Source of the DNA: Melioribacter roseus
GTDB taxonomy: Bacteria; Bacteroidota; Ignavibacteria; Ignavibacteriales; Melioribacteraceae
DNA length: 64,000 nt
Reading direction: 5' to 3'
Assembly (NCBI GenBank): GCA_020724265.1
Contig: DYHH01000019.1
Location: 1 to 64,000, forward strand
The translations under genes and the position numbers were made by a program. Under the pieces are notes generated by a model, which saw only the letters and a program-made list of their open reading frames with translations, was not told where the DNA came from and made no database searches. Of this stretch, positions 34,380-43,959 are shown one piece after another (positions within the stretch are counted from its first letter, which is position 1; every line of letters starts with the position of its first letter).

Positions 34380-35313
34380 ATTAATTATCGGTTCACGCGG
34401 AAGTGATTTGGCTCTTTGGCAGTCTAATTTTATTAAACGTGAAATTGAAAAAATACATAAGAATATCCAAGTAGAAATCACTTTAATAAAAACCAAAGGC
34501 GATAAAATTCTTGATATTGCTCTTTCTAAGATCGGTGATAAAGGATTGTTCACAAAAGAACTCGAAGTTCATTTGCTTAATAAAAGAATTGATATTGCCG
34601 TTCACAGTTTAAAAGATTTACAGACTGCAATTCCCGATGGATTAAAGCTTGCAGCCGTAACAAAACGACATGATGTTGAAGATGTTTTAATTACAAGAAA
34701 AAAGAAAAAAACAATTTTTGATTTACCCGAAGGCGGAACCGTTGCTACCGGTTCATTAAGAAGAAGATCACAACTTAAACATTTACGTCCCGATTTAAAT
34801 ATTGTTGAGTTACGAGGTAATGTCCCGACAAGAATTGAAAAATTTCTTAATTCTGATTGGGACGGAATCATTTTAGCCCGTGCAGGTGTAGAAAGATTGA
34901 GTTTGTCCAAGTATATTTCTTCAATTATTCCTACTGAAATTATGCTTCCAGCTGTAGGGCAAGGTGCTTTAGGAATTGAAATTAATTCGGACAATAAATT
35001 TGCTGACGAGATTGTTCAATCTGTTCATCATACGGAAACTGCACAAGCTGTTTATGCTGAACGTGCTTTATTAAAACAACTCGAAGGAGGATGTCAAGTA
35101 CCGATCGGTGCTTTAGGTGAAGTCAGATCAAACGGATTATATCTTGACGCCTTGGTCGGTTCAATTGACGGAACGTTAACATTTAGACAAAAACTGCGCG
35201 GTAAAAAAGATGAGCCTGTCAAACTCGGGAAGAAACTTGCAAATAACTTATTAAAAGCCGGTGCAGAAGAAGTTTTAAAAGAAATTTATAAAACAGCCAG
35301 AAGTAAAAAATGA
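34366..35313 (+). CDS. hemC: Porphobilinogen deaminase (hydroxymethylbilane synthase)
   Basis: A 315-residue enzyme condensing four porphobilinogens into hydroxymethylbilane. The start is taken as TTG at 34366, preceded by GGGGAT, because the family begins at once with KLIIGSRGSDLALWQ; a longer frame to 34309 would add 19 residues that only shadow hemA. With this start the catalytic Asp is D84 in SLKDLQT and the dipyrromethane cofactor Cys is C243 in LEGGCQVPIGA, matching the E. coli numbering closely. Overlaps hemA and hemD, implying coupled translation. Confidence 0.95.
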   Translation: MKKNKLIIGSRGSDLALWQSNFIKREIEKIHKNIQVEITLIKTKGDKILDIALSKIGDKGLFTKELEVHLLNKRIDIAVHSLKDLQTAIPDGLKLAAVTKRHDVEDVLITRKKKKTIFDLPEGGTVATGSLRRRSQLKHLRPDLNIVELRGNVPTRIEKFLNSDWDGIILARAGVERLSLSKYISSIIPTEIMLPAVGQGALGIEINSDNKFADEIVQSVHHTETAQAVYAERALLKQLEGGCQVPIGALGEVRSNGLYLDALVGSIDGTLTFRQKLRGKKDEPVKLGKKLANNLLKAGAEEVLKEIYKTARSKK

Positions 35314-36089
35314 ATAACGGATTAAAAAACAAAACAATAATTTTAACTCGTTCAGGTGAACAAGCTGTTGAACCTAGAAAAAAACTCGAATCGCTCGGTG
35401 CAAATGTTATTGCTTTTCCTACTATTAAAATTGTGCCGATAAGCGTATTTAATCATTTCGATACTTATGCAGAAAAATTGAAAGAGTTTGATTACATCGT
35501 ATTTACTTCTGAGAATGCTGTTGAATATTCCATCAAAAGATTGCGCGAAACAAAACGAGAAATCCCGGGTAGCTTACAAGTTGTTTGTGTTGGCAGAAAA
35601 ACTGCCGATAAATGTGAAGAGTATGGTATCAAAGTCGATATAGTTCCCGATGATTATTCCGCCGAAGGTTTGTTAAAATATTTTTCCGGTAAAGAAATTG
35701 TTGAAAAGAAATTTTTTATTCCTTCTTCTGCTATTGCCAGAACCGAATTAAAGATGGGTCTGCTTGAACAAAAAGCCGATGTTGTTCAAACCCCGATATA
35801 TGATGCGGCAATGCCTGATGAAGAAGAGATAAAGAAAGGTAAAAAACAACTTGAAGGGAAAAAGATAGACTTAATTATATTCACGAGTCCTTCAACATTC
35901 AGAAATTTCTTGAAAATTATGGAGATTGATAAACCGAGCAAATATTTTACAGAGATAAAAATTGCTGCAATCGGACCGACAACGGCTGCGGTAATCGAAC
36001 GAGCCGGATTAAAAATCGACATCTCCCCTTCTACTTTCACAATGGATGATCTGATCGATTCTATTATAAAATATTATTCCAAAGTATGA
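35310..36089 (+). CDS. hemD: Uroporphyrinogen-III synthase
   Basis: A 259-residue two-domain enzyme that closes hydroxymethylbilane to uroporphyrinogen III. It begins with KTIILTRSGEQAVEPRKKLE, has YIVFTSENAVEYS near residue 66, and IDLIIFTSPSTFRNFLK with IAAIGPTTAAVIERAG in the second half, as usual for this weakly conserved family. It overlaps hemC by four bases (ATGA) and is followed by hemE 31 bases later. Confidence 0.92.
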   Translation: MNNGLKNKTIILTRSGEQAVEPRKKLESLGANVIAFPTIKIVPISVFNHFDTYAEKLKEFDYIVFTSENAVEYSIKRLRETKREIPGSLQVVCVGRKTADKCEEYGIKVDIVPDDYSAEGLLKYFSGKEIVEKKFFIPSSAIARTELKMGLLEQKADVVQTPIYDAAMPDEEEIKKGKKQLEGKKIDLIIFTSPSTFRNFLKIMEIDKPSKYFTEIKIAAIGPTTAAVIERAGLKIDISPSTFTMDDLIDSIIKYYSKV

Positions 36090-36120
36090 TTTATTTCTAC
36101 TTATTTATTAAGGAGGATTT

Positions 36121-37170
36121 TTGACTAATCTTAAAAACGATTTATTCTTAAGAGCTTGTAAAAGACAACCTATTGAGCGAACTCCGATTTGGATGATGCG
36201 GCAAGCAGGCAGATATTTACCTGAATATAGAACAGTAAGAGAGCAAGCAGATTTTCTAACAATGTGTAAAACTCCCGAACTTGCAACTGAAGTTACTATT
36301 CAACCTATTGATTTAATTGGTGTAGATGCAGCGATTCTATTTTCGGATATATTGGTTATACCCGAAGCAATGGGAATGACATTAGAAATGCACGAAGGGA
36401 AAGGACCCGTTTTTCCTAAACCGATAAGAAGTGAAGAAGATGCTAAAGAATTAAAATCCATTGACCCAACTTTTGATTTAAAATATGTTCTTGATGCAGT
36501 AACATTAACTAAAAAGGAATTAAATGGCAGAGTTCCGTTAATCGGTTTCAGCGGTTCACCCTGGACTCTATTAACATATATGGTAGAAGGTCGAGGTTCA
36601 AAAAACTTTTCTGAAGTTAAAAAGTTAATATATAATAACCCCCAATTAGCTCATAAATTGCTTAGTAAAATTTCCGATACCGTTGCTGAATATTTAAGTG
36701 CAAAAATCGAAGCTGGATGTAATGCAGTTCAAATTTTCGATACTTGGGGTGGTATTCTTACTCCCGATGACTTTAATGAATTTTCTTTGCAGTATATACA
36801 ATCAATTGTTTCCAATATTAAACGAACCATTGAACCTGTTATTGTTTTTGCTAAAGGTGTCCATTATAATTTAGAAGGATTAGTTCAAACCGGCGCTGAT
36901 GTTATTGGTCTTGATTGGACTATGGATTTAGGCGAGGTTCGTAAATTAGTTGGTGATAAAGTTGCTCTTCAAGGAAATTTAGACCCGACTAAGCTTTACG
37001 GTAACGAAGATGTTATTAAAAATGAAGCCGCAAAAATATTGCAAAGTTATGGTAAAGGCAGCGGACACATTTTCAATTTAGGGCACGGTATTTTACCCGA
37101 TGTCCCGCCCGCAAATGCAAAACTGCTTGTTGATTTTGTAAAAGAAGAAAGTAAAAAATTTCATTTATAA
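36121..37170 (+). CDS. hemE: Uroporphyrinogen decarboxylase
   Basis: A 349-residue enzyme decarboxylating uroporphyrinogen III to coproporphyrinogen III. The signature RQAGRYLPEYR is at about residues 27-37 and the catalytic Asp is in AAILFSDILVIPE; SGSPWTLLTYMVEGRG and GHGILPDVPPAN also match. The start is TTG, fixed by an ideal AAGGAGG five bases before it. It is in the same strand and order as the other heme genes. Confidence 0.96.
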   Translation: MTNLKNDLFLRACKRQPIERTPIWMMRQAGRYLPEYRTVREQADFLTMCKTPELATEVTIQPIDLIGVDAAILFSDILVIPEAMGMTLEMHEGKGPVFPKPIRSEEDAKELKSIDPTFDLKYVLDAVTLTKKELNGRVPLIGFSGSPWTLLTYMVEGRGSKNFSEVKKLIYNNPQLAHKLLSKISDTVAEYLSAKIEAGCNAVQIFDTWGGILTPDDFNEFSLQYIQSIVSNIKRTIEPVIVFAKGVHYNLEGLVQTGADVIGLDWTMDLGEVRKLVGDKVALQGNLDPTKLYGNEDVIKNEAAKILQSYGKGSGHIFNLGHGILPDVPPANAKLLVDFVKEESKKFHL

Positions 37171-37262
37171 AATGGAACACAGATGACACTGGAAAAACAG
37201 ATTTGCACTGATGAATTAAATCTGAGTCTATTGTTTCTTTCTGTGTCATCAGCATTCTATTA
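37171..37262. repeat. Imperfect inverted repeat in the hemE-hemN gap
   Basis: GAACACAGATGACAC on the left is partly complementary to TGTGTCATCAGCATTC on the right, with CAGATTT/AAATCTG inside. Repeats of this ACACAGATGACAC type recur in intergenic regions of many bacterial genomes. It could modulate the transcript between hemE and hemN. Confidence 0.5.
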
Positions 37263-37277
37263 GGTTAGGAGTAAGAG

Positions 37278-38654
37278 ATGTTCGAAATAGATTTAGATTT
37301 AGTAAAAAAATATGACAGACCCGGACCAAGATATACCAGCTATCCAACTGCACCGCAGTTTAACGACAGCTTTAAATCGGAAGACTTTACTGAAGCATTG
37401 ATTAAATCAAACCAAGTTGAAAAGCTACGCGATTTATCGCTCTATTTTCACATTCCTTTTTGTGATACATTATGTTATTTCTGCGGTTGTAATATGATAA
37501 TAACCCGCAACCGCGATAGAATTGCAGACTACATTAAGTATATTAAGAATGAAATTGATCTCGTAAGACAACTGCTTTCACCGGAAAGAGAAGTAATTCA
37601 GTTACATTGGGGCGGCGGCACTCCAACACATTTAACTCCAGGTGAAATAAGAGACCTTCTTGGTTACATCAAACAAAATTTCAAATTCAAATCCAACTCG
37701 GAAGAAGGTTGTGAAATTGACCCAAGAGAACTTGTTAAAGATCATTTAATTGCTTTACGTGAAGGCGGTATAAATAGAATTAGTATGGGTGTTCAAGACT
37801 TTAACGAAAAAGTTCAAAAAGCCGTCAATAGAATCCAACCTGAAGACTTAACAAGAAAAGTTGTGGATTGGGTACGAGAACTAAAATTCGAAAGCATCAA
37901 TCTCGATTTAATTTACGGACTCCCCTTTCAAACAGTTGATGACTTTGCTGTTACGGTTGATAAAATGATTGATATTTCTCCCGATAGAATTGCGCTTTTT
38001 AATTATGCACACGTTCCTTGGATGAAGAAACATATGTCGTTGATTAAAGAAGAAGACCTACCCAAACCCGAAGAGAAACTAGAAATTTTGAAAATGTCAG
38101 TCGCTAAACTTACCGGTGCCAGGTATGAGTTCATCGGAATGGATCACTTTGCAAAACCCGAGGATGATTTAACAAAAGCTTTACACGAAAAAAAACTTTA
38201 TAGAAATTTTCAAGGATACAGCACACATGCCGGGACTGATTTAATAGGTATGGGAATTACAAGTATAAGTCAACTTGCGGATGTATATTCACAAAACGTA
38301 AAGAAAGAAAAAGAATATTTCGAAATGATAGATAACGACCGGCTTCCCGTTGAACGTGGTTACAAATTAACCGATGACGATCTATTAAGAAGATATGTCA
38401 TTACAAAAGTTATGTGCGATTTTGAATTGAACTACGAAGATGTCGAAAAGAAATTTGATATTAACTTTGAAGAATATTTTGCTTGGGGAATAAATAATCT
38501 TCAAGAAAATATTGATGACGGTTTGATAGTTATGGGTAATAGAAAATTTGATGTTACCGAAATGGGTAGACTATTAATCAGAAATGTTGCAATGAATTTT
38601 GACGGCTATATTGAACGAAAAGAAGATACGGCACGTTATTCAAGAACGGTGTAA
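37278..38654 (+). CDS. hemN: Oxygen-independent coproporphyrinogen III dehydrogenase
   Basis: A 458-residue radical SAM enzyme oxidising coproporphyrinogen III to protoporphyrinogen IX without oxygen. The Fe-S motif is HIPFCDTLCYFCGC (CX3CX2CxC) near residue 56-69; the N-terminal YDRPGPRYTSYPTAPQF and the GGGTPTHL block are those of true HemN rather than HemW. The HemN C-terminal domain is complete (FQGYSTHAGTDLIGMGITS). Its presence fits an anaerobic or microaerobic organism. Confidence 0.95.
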   Translation: MFEIDLDLVKKYDRPGPRYTSYPTAPQFNDSFKSEDFTEALIKSNQVEKLRDLSLYFHIPFCDTLCYFCGCNMIITRNRDRIADYIKYIKNEIDLVRQLLSPEREVIQLHWGGGTPTHLTPGEIRDLLGYIKQNFKFKSNSEEGCEIDPRELVKDHLIALREGGINRISMGVQDFNEKVQKAVNRIQPEDLTRKVVDWVRELKFESINLDLIYGLPFQTVDDFAVTVDKMIDISPDRIALFNYAHVPWMKKHMSLIKEEDLPKPEEKLEILKMSVAKLTGARYEFIGMDHFAKPEDDLTKALHEKKLYRNFQGYSTHAGTDLIGMGITSISQLADVYSQNVKKEKEYFEMIDNDRLPVERGYKLTDDDLLRRYVITKVMCDFELNYEDVEKKFDINFEEYFAWGINNLQENIDDGLIVMGNRKFDVTEMGRLLIRNVAMNFDGYIERKEDTARYSRTV

Positions 38655-38749
38655 TAATATATTTTATAAGTGTCATTTAGAGATAGCATTTTATTAGTTA
38701 CAATACAGATTCTCTTACTCACTTCAAAAAAATTTTTGAAAGGAAATAA

Positions 38750-39709
38750 ATGAACAAAACAGCAGTTGTACTTTTTCAGTTAGGCGGACCTGATTCAATT
38801 TCTGCAATCGAACCTTTTTTATATAATCTTTTTCAAGACCCGGATATATTTAAAATTCCTATCGGACAAAAATTCTTCGCAAAAATAATTTCTAAAAGAA
38901 GAGCACCCAAAGTTGCCGAAGAATATGAATTAATCGGCGGCAAATCACCAATTAACGAATGGACAGAGATTCAACGCCGTTTACTCGAAAAAGAATTAAG
39001 AAAAGAGATCGACGACATTGATGTTATTACCGCAATGCGTTATTGGCATCCACTTACAAATATTGCGGCGGAAAAAATTGAAGAAGGAAACTATGACAAA
39101 GTAGTCCTGCTTCCGCTTTATCCTCATAATTCAATATCTACGGTTGGATCATCATTTAATGAATGGAAAAGAGTTTATAAAGGTGACACATCCAAGCTAA
39201 TTTATATTTATGATTTTTATAACAATGAAAAATATATCAAAGCATTAAATGAACGTATTGACGAAACATTAGAAAGATTTCCCGAAGAAATTAGAAACGA
39301 TGTTCAACTTGTATTTAGTGCACACGGAACACCGATAAGTATGGTAAAAAGTGGTGATCCTTACAGTAAGCAAATTCAAGCAACCGTCGATTTAGTAATG
39401 AAGATGCGAAACAATTCGCACGAACATCATCTTTGTTATCAAAGTAAAGTTGGTCCGGTTAAGTGGCTTGAACCTGCAACTGATAAAATGATAGAAGAAC
39501 TTGCTCACAACGGGAAAAAACATTTATTGATTGTCCCAATTAGTTTTGTATCGGACCACGTCGAGACTTTATTCGAACTTGATATCGAATACAGAGAAGA
39601 CGCAGAGAAAAACAATATTGAAAATTATATCGTGATGAAAGGGTTGAACGATTCACCGACTTTCATTTCTGCCTTGAAAGAAATCACTATTAATGCATTA
39701 AAGAATTGA
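38750..39709 (+). CDS. hemH: Ferrochelatase
   Basis: A 319-residue enzyme inserting ferrous iron into protoporphyrin IX. It begins KTAVVLFQLGGPDS, carries the active-site His in VFSAHGTPISM near residue 193, has CYQSKVGPVKWLEP, and the second metal-site Glu region in SFVSDHVETLFELDIEY. Length is normal. It ends one base before hemG. No coproheme decarboxylase (HemQ) gene is in the cluster, so the substrate is most likely protoporphyrin. Confidence 0.95.
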   Translation: MNKTAVVLFQLGGPDSISAIEPFLYNLFQDPDIFKIPIGQKFFAKIISKRRAPKVAEEYELIGGKSPINEWTEIQRRLLEKELRKEIDDIDVITAMRYWHPLTNIAAEKIEEGNYDKVVLLPLYPHNSISTVGSSFNEWKRVYKGDTSKLIYIYDFYNNEKYIKALNERIDETLERFPEEIRNDVQLVFSAHGTPISMVKSGDPYSKQIQATVDLVMKMRNNSHEHHLCYQSKVGPVKWLEPATDKMIEELAHNGKKHLLIVPISFVSDHVETLFELDIEYREDAEKNNIENYIVMKGLNDSPTFISALKEITINALKN

Positions 39710-39710
39710 T

Positions 39711-41084
39711 ATGAACAAAAAGATTATAATTCTTGGTGCCGGTATTTCAGGTTTAGCCACGGCACATTGGTTGAAGAAAGCCGGATTTGAGATTCATATT
39801 CTTGAATCAAAAGACGAACCCGGTGGTTCGATGGAAACAATAAGTAAAGATGGTTACACTATTGATTTTGGACCTAACAGCGGACTCGAAACAACACCAC
39901 TAATAAGTCAACTTGCCGAAGAAGTCGGAATTAAATCGGAAATGATTTATGCAAACGAAGAAGCCAATAAAAGATACATTTTTAAAAATGATGAACTTCA
40001 TCCACTGCCTACTTCTCCACCGGCATTTATTAAAACAAAATTATTTTCTGCCAAAGCCAAATTACGTGTGATGGGAGAGCCATTTATCGGTAAATCTGAT
40101 GACGGCTATTATCAAAGCATTGCTCAATTTGTTGAGAGAAGGCTCGGAAAGGAATTCCTCGATTACGCCATCGATCCTTTTGTATCGGGAGTATTTGCAG
40201 GAGACCCGGAAAAACTTTCTGTAAAATCGGCATTCCCTAAACTTTACAGATTGGAAGAAGTTTACGGAGGTCTAATTAAAGGAATGATAAAAGGAGCAAA
40301 AGAAAGAAAGCAGCGTAATGAAGAATCAAAACAATCAGCAAGAATGTTTTCTTTCATTAACGGTATGCAGTCATTCCCTCAAGCTATTGCTGATAAATTA
40401 GGTAACGTGATTGAATATAATTCATCAGTTAATTCAATTGAAAAGGTTTTGGAAGGATATAAAATTTCATATTCGGTAGACGGTATAACCAAAGAAACAA
40501 CAGCAGATATAGTTTTATCAACTTTACCTGTGTTCAAAGCTGCTGAATATTTCTCATCTTTCGAAAATAAATTTAATGAACATGCAGATAAAATATTTTA
40601 TCCGCCTGTCCTGGTTTTATATTTAGGTTATAAAAGAGAACAAATTAAACGAGATTTAGACGGATTCGGATTTTTAATTCCATCAAAAATGAAAAAGAAT
40701 TTTTTAGGTGCAATTTGGAGTTCTACAATTTTCCCTAACCGTGCACCTGAAGATTATTGTGCTTTTACTTTGTTTGTCGGAGGCGCCCGTAAACCTAATT
40801 TGTTTGATGAAGATATTAATACAATTATTAATAGATCAATCAAAGAGTTCAGCGAAATAATGAATACACAAGGTGAACCGGTTTTAATTGAATATAAAAA
40901 ATGGCATAAAGCTATTCCGCAGTATAATTTAGGTTACATAGAACACGAAAATTATTTTAATGAGTTTGAACTCAACTTCCCCGGAATTTTTCTAAGTGGT
41001 AATTATCGCGGCGGAATTTCTGTCGGCGATTGTGTGAAAAACTCAGAACTTGCTGCAAATAAAATTATAAACTTTGCGTCTTAA
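39711..41084 (+). CDS. hemG: Protoporphyrinogen oxidase, HemY-type flavoprotein
   Basis: A 457-residue FAD enzyme of the amine-oxidase-like family, oxidising protoporphyrinogen IX. The N-terminal dinucleotide fold is IIILGAGISGLATAHWLKKA with the FAD ribose Glu in ILESKDEPGG. DFGPNSGLE follows at about 52, and the C-terminal FAD block is GIFLSGNYRGGISVGDCVKN. It is the HemY type (TIGR00562), not the quinone-linked E. coli HemG flavodoxin. HemY usually uses oxygen, while the neighbouring HemN works without it. Confidence 0.92.
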   Translation: MNKKIIILGAGISGLATAHWLKKAGFEIHILESKDEPGGSMETISKDGYTIDFGPNSGLETTPLISQLAEEVGIKSEMIYANEEANKRYIFKNDELHPLPTSPPAFIKTKLFSAKAKLRVMGEPFIGKSDDGYYQSIAQFVERRLGKEFLDYAIDPFVSGVFAGDPEKLSVKSAFPKLYRLEEVYGGLIKGMIKGAKERKQRNEESKQSARMFSFINGMQSFPQAIADKLGNVIEYNSSVNSIEKVLEGYKISYSVDGITKETTADIVLSTLPVFKAAEYFSSFENKFNEHADKIFYPPVLVLYLGYKREQIKRDLDGFGFLIPSKMKKNFLGAIWSSTIFPNRAPEDYCAFTLFVGGARKPNLFDEDINTIINRSIKEFSEIMNTQGEPVLIEYKKWHKAIPQYNLGYIEHENYFNEFELNFPGIFLSGNYRGGISVGDCVKNSELAANKIINFAS

Positions 41085-41100
41085 CAACTTTTAAGTTGTT
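41083..41100 (+). repeat. Short perfect hairpin between hemG and hemB
   Basis: AACAACTT and AAGTTGTT form eight-base arms around two bases, directly at the hemG stop. There is no U-run, so termination is unlikely; it may stabilise the message. Confidence 0.5.
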
Positions 41101-41127
41101 ATTGACACATAGTTAACGGAGGAAATT

Positions 41128-42102
41128 ATGGCAATGTATCCAACACAAAGATTAAGAAGATTACGATACAACCCGCTTGTCCGTGATATAGTTAGAGAAA
41201 CGGAATTAAGTAAGAATGATTTAATTTATCCGCTCTTTGTATGCCCCGGTATGAATGTAAAAAAAGAAGTTAATTCTATGCCCGGTGTTTATCAATTATC
41301 TATCGATAACTTAGTAAAAGAATGTAAAGAAGTTCGTGATCTTGGAATACCTGCAGTAATCCTTTTCGGAATACCGGAACACAAAGATGAAGAAGGCTCC
41401 GAAGCTTATGATCCGAACGGAATTATACAAAGAGCAATCAGAGCAATTAAATCGGAAGTAAAAGAATTACTCGTAATAACGGATGTATGTTTATGCGAAT
41501 ACACTTCTCATGGTCACTGCGGTTTGCTTGACGGCGAAAATATTCTTAACGATGAAACAGTATCGTTATTAGCAAAAGAAGCAGTAAGTCATGCCGAATC
41601 CGGCGCTGATATTATCGCTCCTTCCGATATGATGGACGGCAGAGTATTAGCAATAAGAAAGGCTCTTGACTACAAAGGTTTTTCGCATATTCCAATTATG
41701 AGTTATGCGGTTAAATATGCATCCGGTTATTACGGACCATTTAGAGATGCGGCTGAGTCTACACCGGCTTTCGGTGATAGAAGATCACATCAAATGGATA
41801 TCGCAAACAGCGATGAAGCTATACGCGAAGCCGAAAGCGATATTGATGAAGGTGCCGATATTATTATGGTCAAACCTGCCGGTGCTTACCTCGATATTAT
41901 TTATAGAGTCAAACATGAATTATCAATGCCGACTGCGGCGTATCAAGTAAGTGGAGAGTATTCTATGATTAAAGCTGCCGGTAAATTAGATTGGATTGAT
42001 GAACAAAGAGTTATGATGGAATCTTTAACCTCAATAAAAAGAGCCGGTGCCGATATGATCCTAACCTACTTTGCAAAAGATGCCGCAAAATTATTAAAGT
42101 AA
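41128..42102 (+). CDS. hemB: Porphobilinogen synthase (5-aminolevulinate dehydratase)
   Basis: A 324-residue enzyme condensing two aminolevulinates. The zinc-site cysteines are present in [14 protein letters not shown] (residues about 119-132), so it is a zinc-type enzyme. The two active-site lysines are in [15 protein letters not shown] and [21 protein letters not shown] ribosome-binding site precedes the ATG. It is normally the second enzyme of the pathway, encoded here near the end of the cluster. Confidence 0.96.
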   Translation: MAMYPTQRLRRLRYNPLVRDIVRETELSKNDLIYPLFVCPGMNVKKEVNSMPGVYQLSIDNLVKECKEVRDLGIPAVILFGIPEHKDEEGSEAYDPNGIIQRAIRAIKSEVKELLVITDVCLCEYTSHGHCGLLDGENILNDETVSLLAKEAVSHAESGADIIAPSDMMDGRVLAIRKALDYKGFSHIPIMSYAVKYASGYYGPFRDAAESTPAFGDRRSHQMDIANSDEAIREAESDIDEGADIIMVKPAGAYLDIIYRVKHELSMPTAAYQVSGEYSMIKAAGKLDWIDEQRVMMESLTSIKRAGADMILTYFAKDAAKLLK

Positions 42103-42111
42103 TTTGTAGTT

Positions 42112-42198
42112 CTTAATCTTACTCTTAATCATAATCTTAATCACCTTAGTTATGAGAACGTGAGAGTATGATTAAGAGTAAAAATATGATTAAGAATA
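42112..42198. repeat. CTTAATCATA repeat with 14-bp perfect inverted arms
   Basis: TACTCTTAATCATA at 42120-42133 is exactly complementary to TATGATTAAGAGTA at 42167-42180. Several extra CTTAATC units on the left and GATTAAG units on the right extend the hairpin. It lies between hemB and hemL. Confidence 0.65.
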
Positions 42199-42210
42199 AG
42201 AGGAGATAAT

Positions 42211-43500
42211 ATGAACATAGAAAAAAGTAAAAATCTATTTGAAGAAGCACAAAAATTTATTCCGGGTGGAGTCAATTCTCCAGTAAGAGCATTTAAGTCA
42301 GTAGGTGGTGATCCTTTATTTATAACAAAAGGATTCGGTTCAAAAATGATTGACGCCGATGGTAATGAATATATTGATTACATCGGAAGCTGGGGACCGC
42401 ATTTATTCGGACATAATCCGTCATTCATAAAAGAAGCTCTTCTTAAACAAATTGAAAACGGAGTAAGTTTTGGTGCGCCTACTGAAATCGAAATTAGGAT
42501 GGCGGAGATAATTACCGAGCTTGTCCCCTCCGTTGAAATGGTAAGAATGGTAAATAGCGGAACCGAGGCAACAATGAGCGCAATTCGCGCTGCACGGGGT
42601 TATACCGGAAATGAAAAGTTCATAAAATTTGAAGGCTGTTATCATGGTCATGCAGATTACTTTTTAATTAAAGCTGGTTCAGGTGCACTTACACTTGGAG
42701 TTCCGACAAGTCCCGGTGTAACAAAAGGAAATGCCGCTGATACATTAATGGCGGACTTCAACGATATTAATTCAGTAAAGAAACTGATAACCGAAAATAG
42801 AAATGAAATAGCTGCGATCATACTTGAGCCGATTGCAGGTAATATGGGTGTAATTCCGGCAACAAAAGAATTTTTAACCGAGCTTAGAGATATATGTGAT
42901 AGCGAAGGAATTGTTTTAATATTCGATGAAGTGATGACCGGATTTAGAGTTGCAAGAGGCGGCGCACAGGAAGTGCTCGGAATTAAGCCTGACTTATCAA
43001 CATTTGGTAAAATAATTGGCGGTGGTTTGCCTGTTGGTGCTTTCGGCGGTAAGAAAGAAATAATGGAAAAAATTGCTCCGGTTGGACCAATTTATCAAGC
43101 GGGAACTTTAAGCGGCAATCCGCTTGCAATGGCAGCAGGTTATGCTGCTTTAAATGAGATTAAAAACAATGAAAACCTTTATAAAACACTCGAAGAAAAA
43201 TCTTCTTATTTAGAAGATGGAATGAAAGAAAATCTAAATAAATTAGGTAAGAATTTTTATTTGACACGTGTCGGTTCAATGTCTTGTATGTTTTTTACGG
43301 AAGACGAGGTTACTGATTTCACAAGCGCAGTTAAATCCGATACAAAACTTTACGGAAGATATTTTAATGAGATGTTGAAGCAAGGTGTTTATCTTGCACC
43401 GGCACAATTTGAAGCGATGTTTATTTCAACTGCACATACTAAAGAAGATTTAAATCAAACTATTGAAGCACATTACAAATCGCTCAAGTCATTGCTTTGA
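42211..43500 (+). CDS. hemL: Glutamate-1-semialdehyde 2,1-aminomutase
   Basis: A 429-residue PLP enzyme converting glutamate-1-semialdehyde to 5-aminolevulinate. It opens with FIPGGVNSPVRAFKSVGGDP, has GCYHGHADYFLIKAGSGALT, and the PLP lysine in STFGKIIGGGLPVGAFGG near residue 269. These distinguish it from RocD and other class III aminotransferases. An AGGAGA site precedes the ATG. It is the last of the ten-gene heme cluster, supplying the step after HemA. Confidence 0.96.
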   Translation: MNIEKSKNLFEEAQKFIPGGVNSPVRAFKSVGGDPLFITKGFGSKMIDADGNEYIDYIGSWGPHLFGHNPSFIKEALLKQIENGVSFGAPTEIEIRMAEIITELVPSVEMVRMVNSGTEATMSAIRAARGYTGNEKFIKFEGCYHGHADYFLIKAGSGALTLGVPTSPGVTKGNAADTLMADFNDINSVKKLITENRNEIAAIILEPIAGNMGVIPATKEFLTELRDICDSEGIVLIFDEVMTGFRVARGGAQEVLGIKPDLSTFGKIIGGGLPVGAFGGKKEIMEKIAPVGPIYQAGTLSGNPLAMAAGYAALNEIKNNENLYKTLEEKSSYLEDGMKENLNKLGKNFYLTRVGSMSCMFFTEDEVTDFTSAVKSDTKLYGRYFNEMLKQGVYLAPAQFEAMFISTAHTKEDLNQTIEAHYKSLKSLL

Positions 43501-43550
43501 TTTATTTTTATAATTAAATTGCTTTATAACTTAACAAAGTTGGTTTAGTT

Positions 43551-43955
43551 ATGGGGCAGACACAATTATTATTAATTACACTCGGAATTATTATTGCCGG
43601 TACAGCAGTTATTGTCGGTATGAATTTATTCCAGGCAAATGCGATTGAGGCAAACAGGAACGGTATAACAAACGATTTGCTTTCTATTGCAAACATGTCA
43701 CAAGCCCACTTTAAGAAAACAGCACAGCTTGGAGGCGGCAATAGAGATTTTCAAGGATTCACAATTCCCAAGAATATGCAATCGAATGAAAATGGTGATT
43801 ATACAATTGTTTATTTACGGCAGGATCAAGCACTCTTTCAGGGAGTAGGTAAAGAAGTGGTAGGTGCGGGCGTTGGGTGTGATGAAAGCCAACAATATGT
43901 CACTCACAGAATATTGGTTTACCCGGATTCGGTTAGAGTGCAAATTGTTTATTAA
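43551..43955 (+). CDS. Small membrane-anchored protein, pilin-like N-terminus
   Basis: A 134-residue protein with one N-terminal hydrophobic helix (about residues 6-25) without a cleavage site, then an acidic-to-neutral extracytoplasmic domain. The helix followed by a long amphipathic stretch (ANAIEANRNGITNDLL) recalls type II/IV pseudopilins, but the prepilin peptidase Gly-Phe-x-x-x-Glu site is missing. One Cys and a beta-rich C-terminus (HRILVYPDSVRVQIVY) are visible. It is 50 bases after hemL on the same strand. Family not recognised. Confidence 0.55.
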   Translation: MGQTQLLLITLGIIIAGTAVIVGMNLFQANAIEANRNGITNDLLSIANMSQAHFKKTAQLGGGNRDFQGFTIPKNMQSNENGDYTIVYLRQDQALFQGVGKEVVGAGVGCDESQQYVTHRILVYPDSVRVQIVY

Positions 43956-43959
43956 AATT

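Noticed and set aside
42211-43500. hemL as an ornithine or acetylornithine aminotransferase
   Set aside because: The GVNSPVRAFK and GSGALTLGVPTSPGV blocks and the heme-gene context identify glutamate-1-semialdehyde aminomutase.
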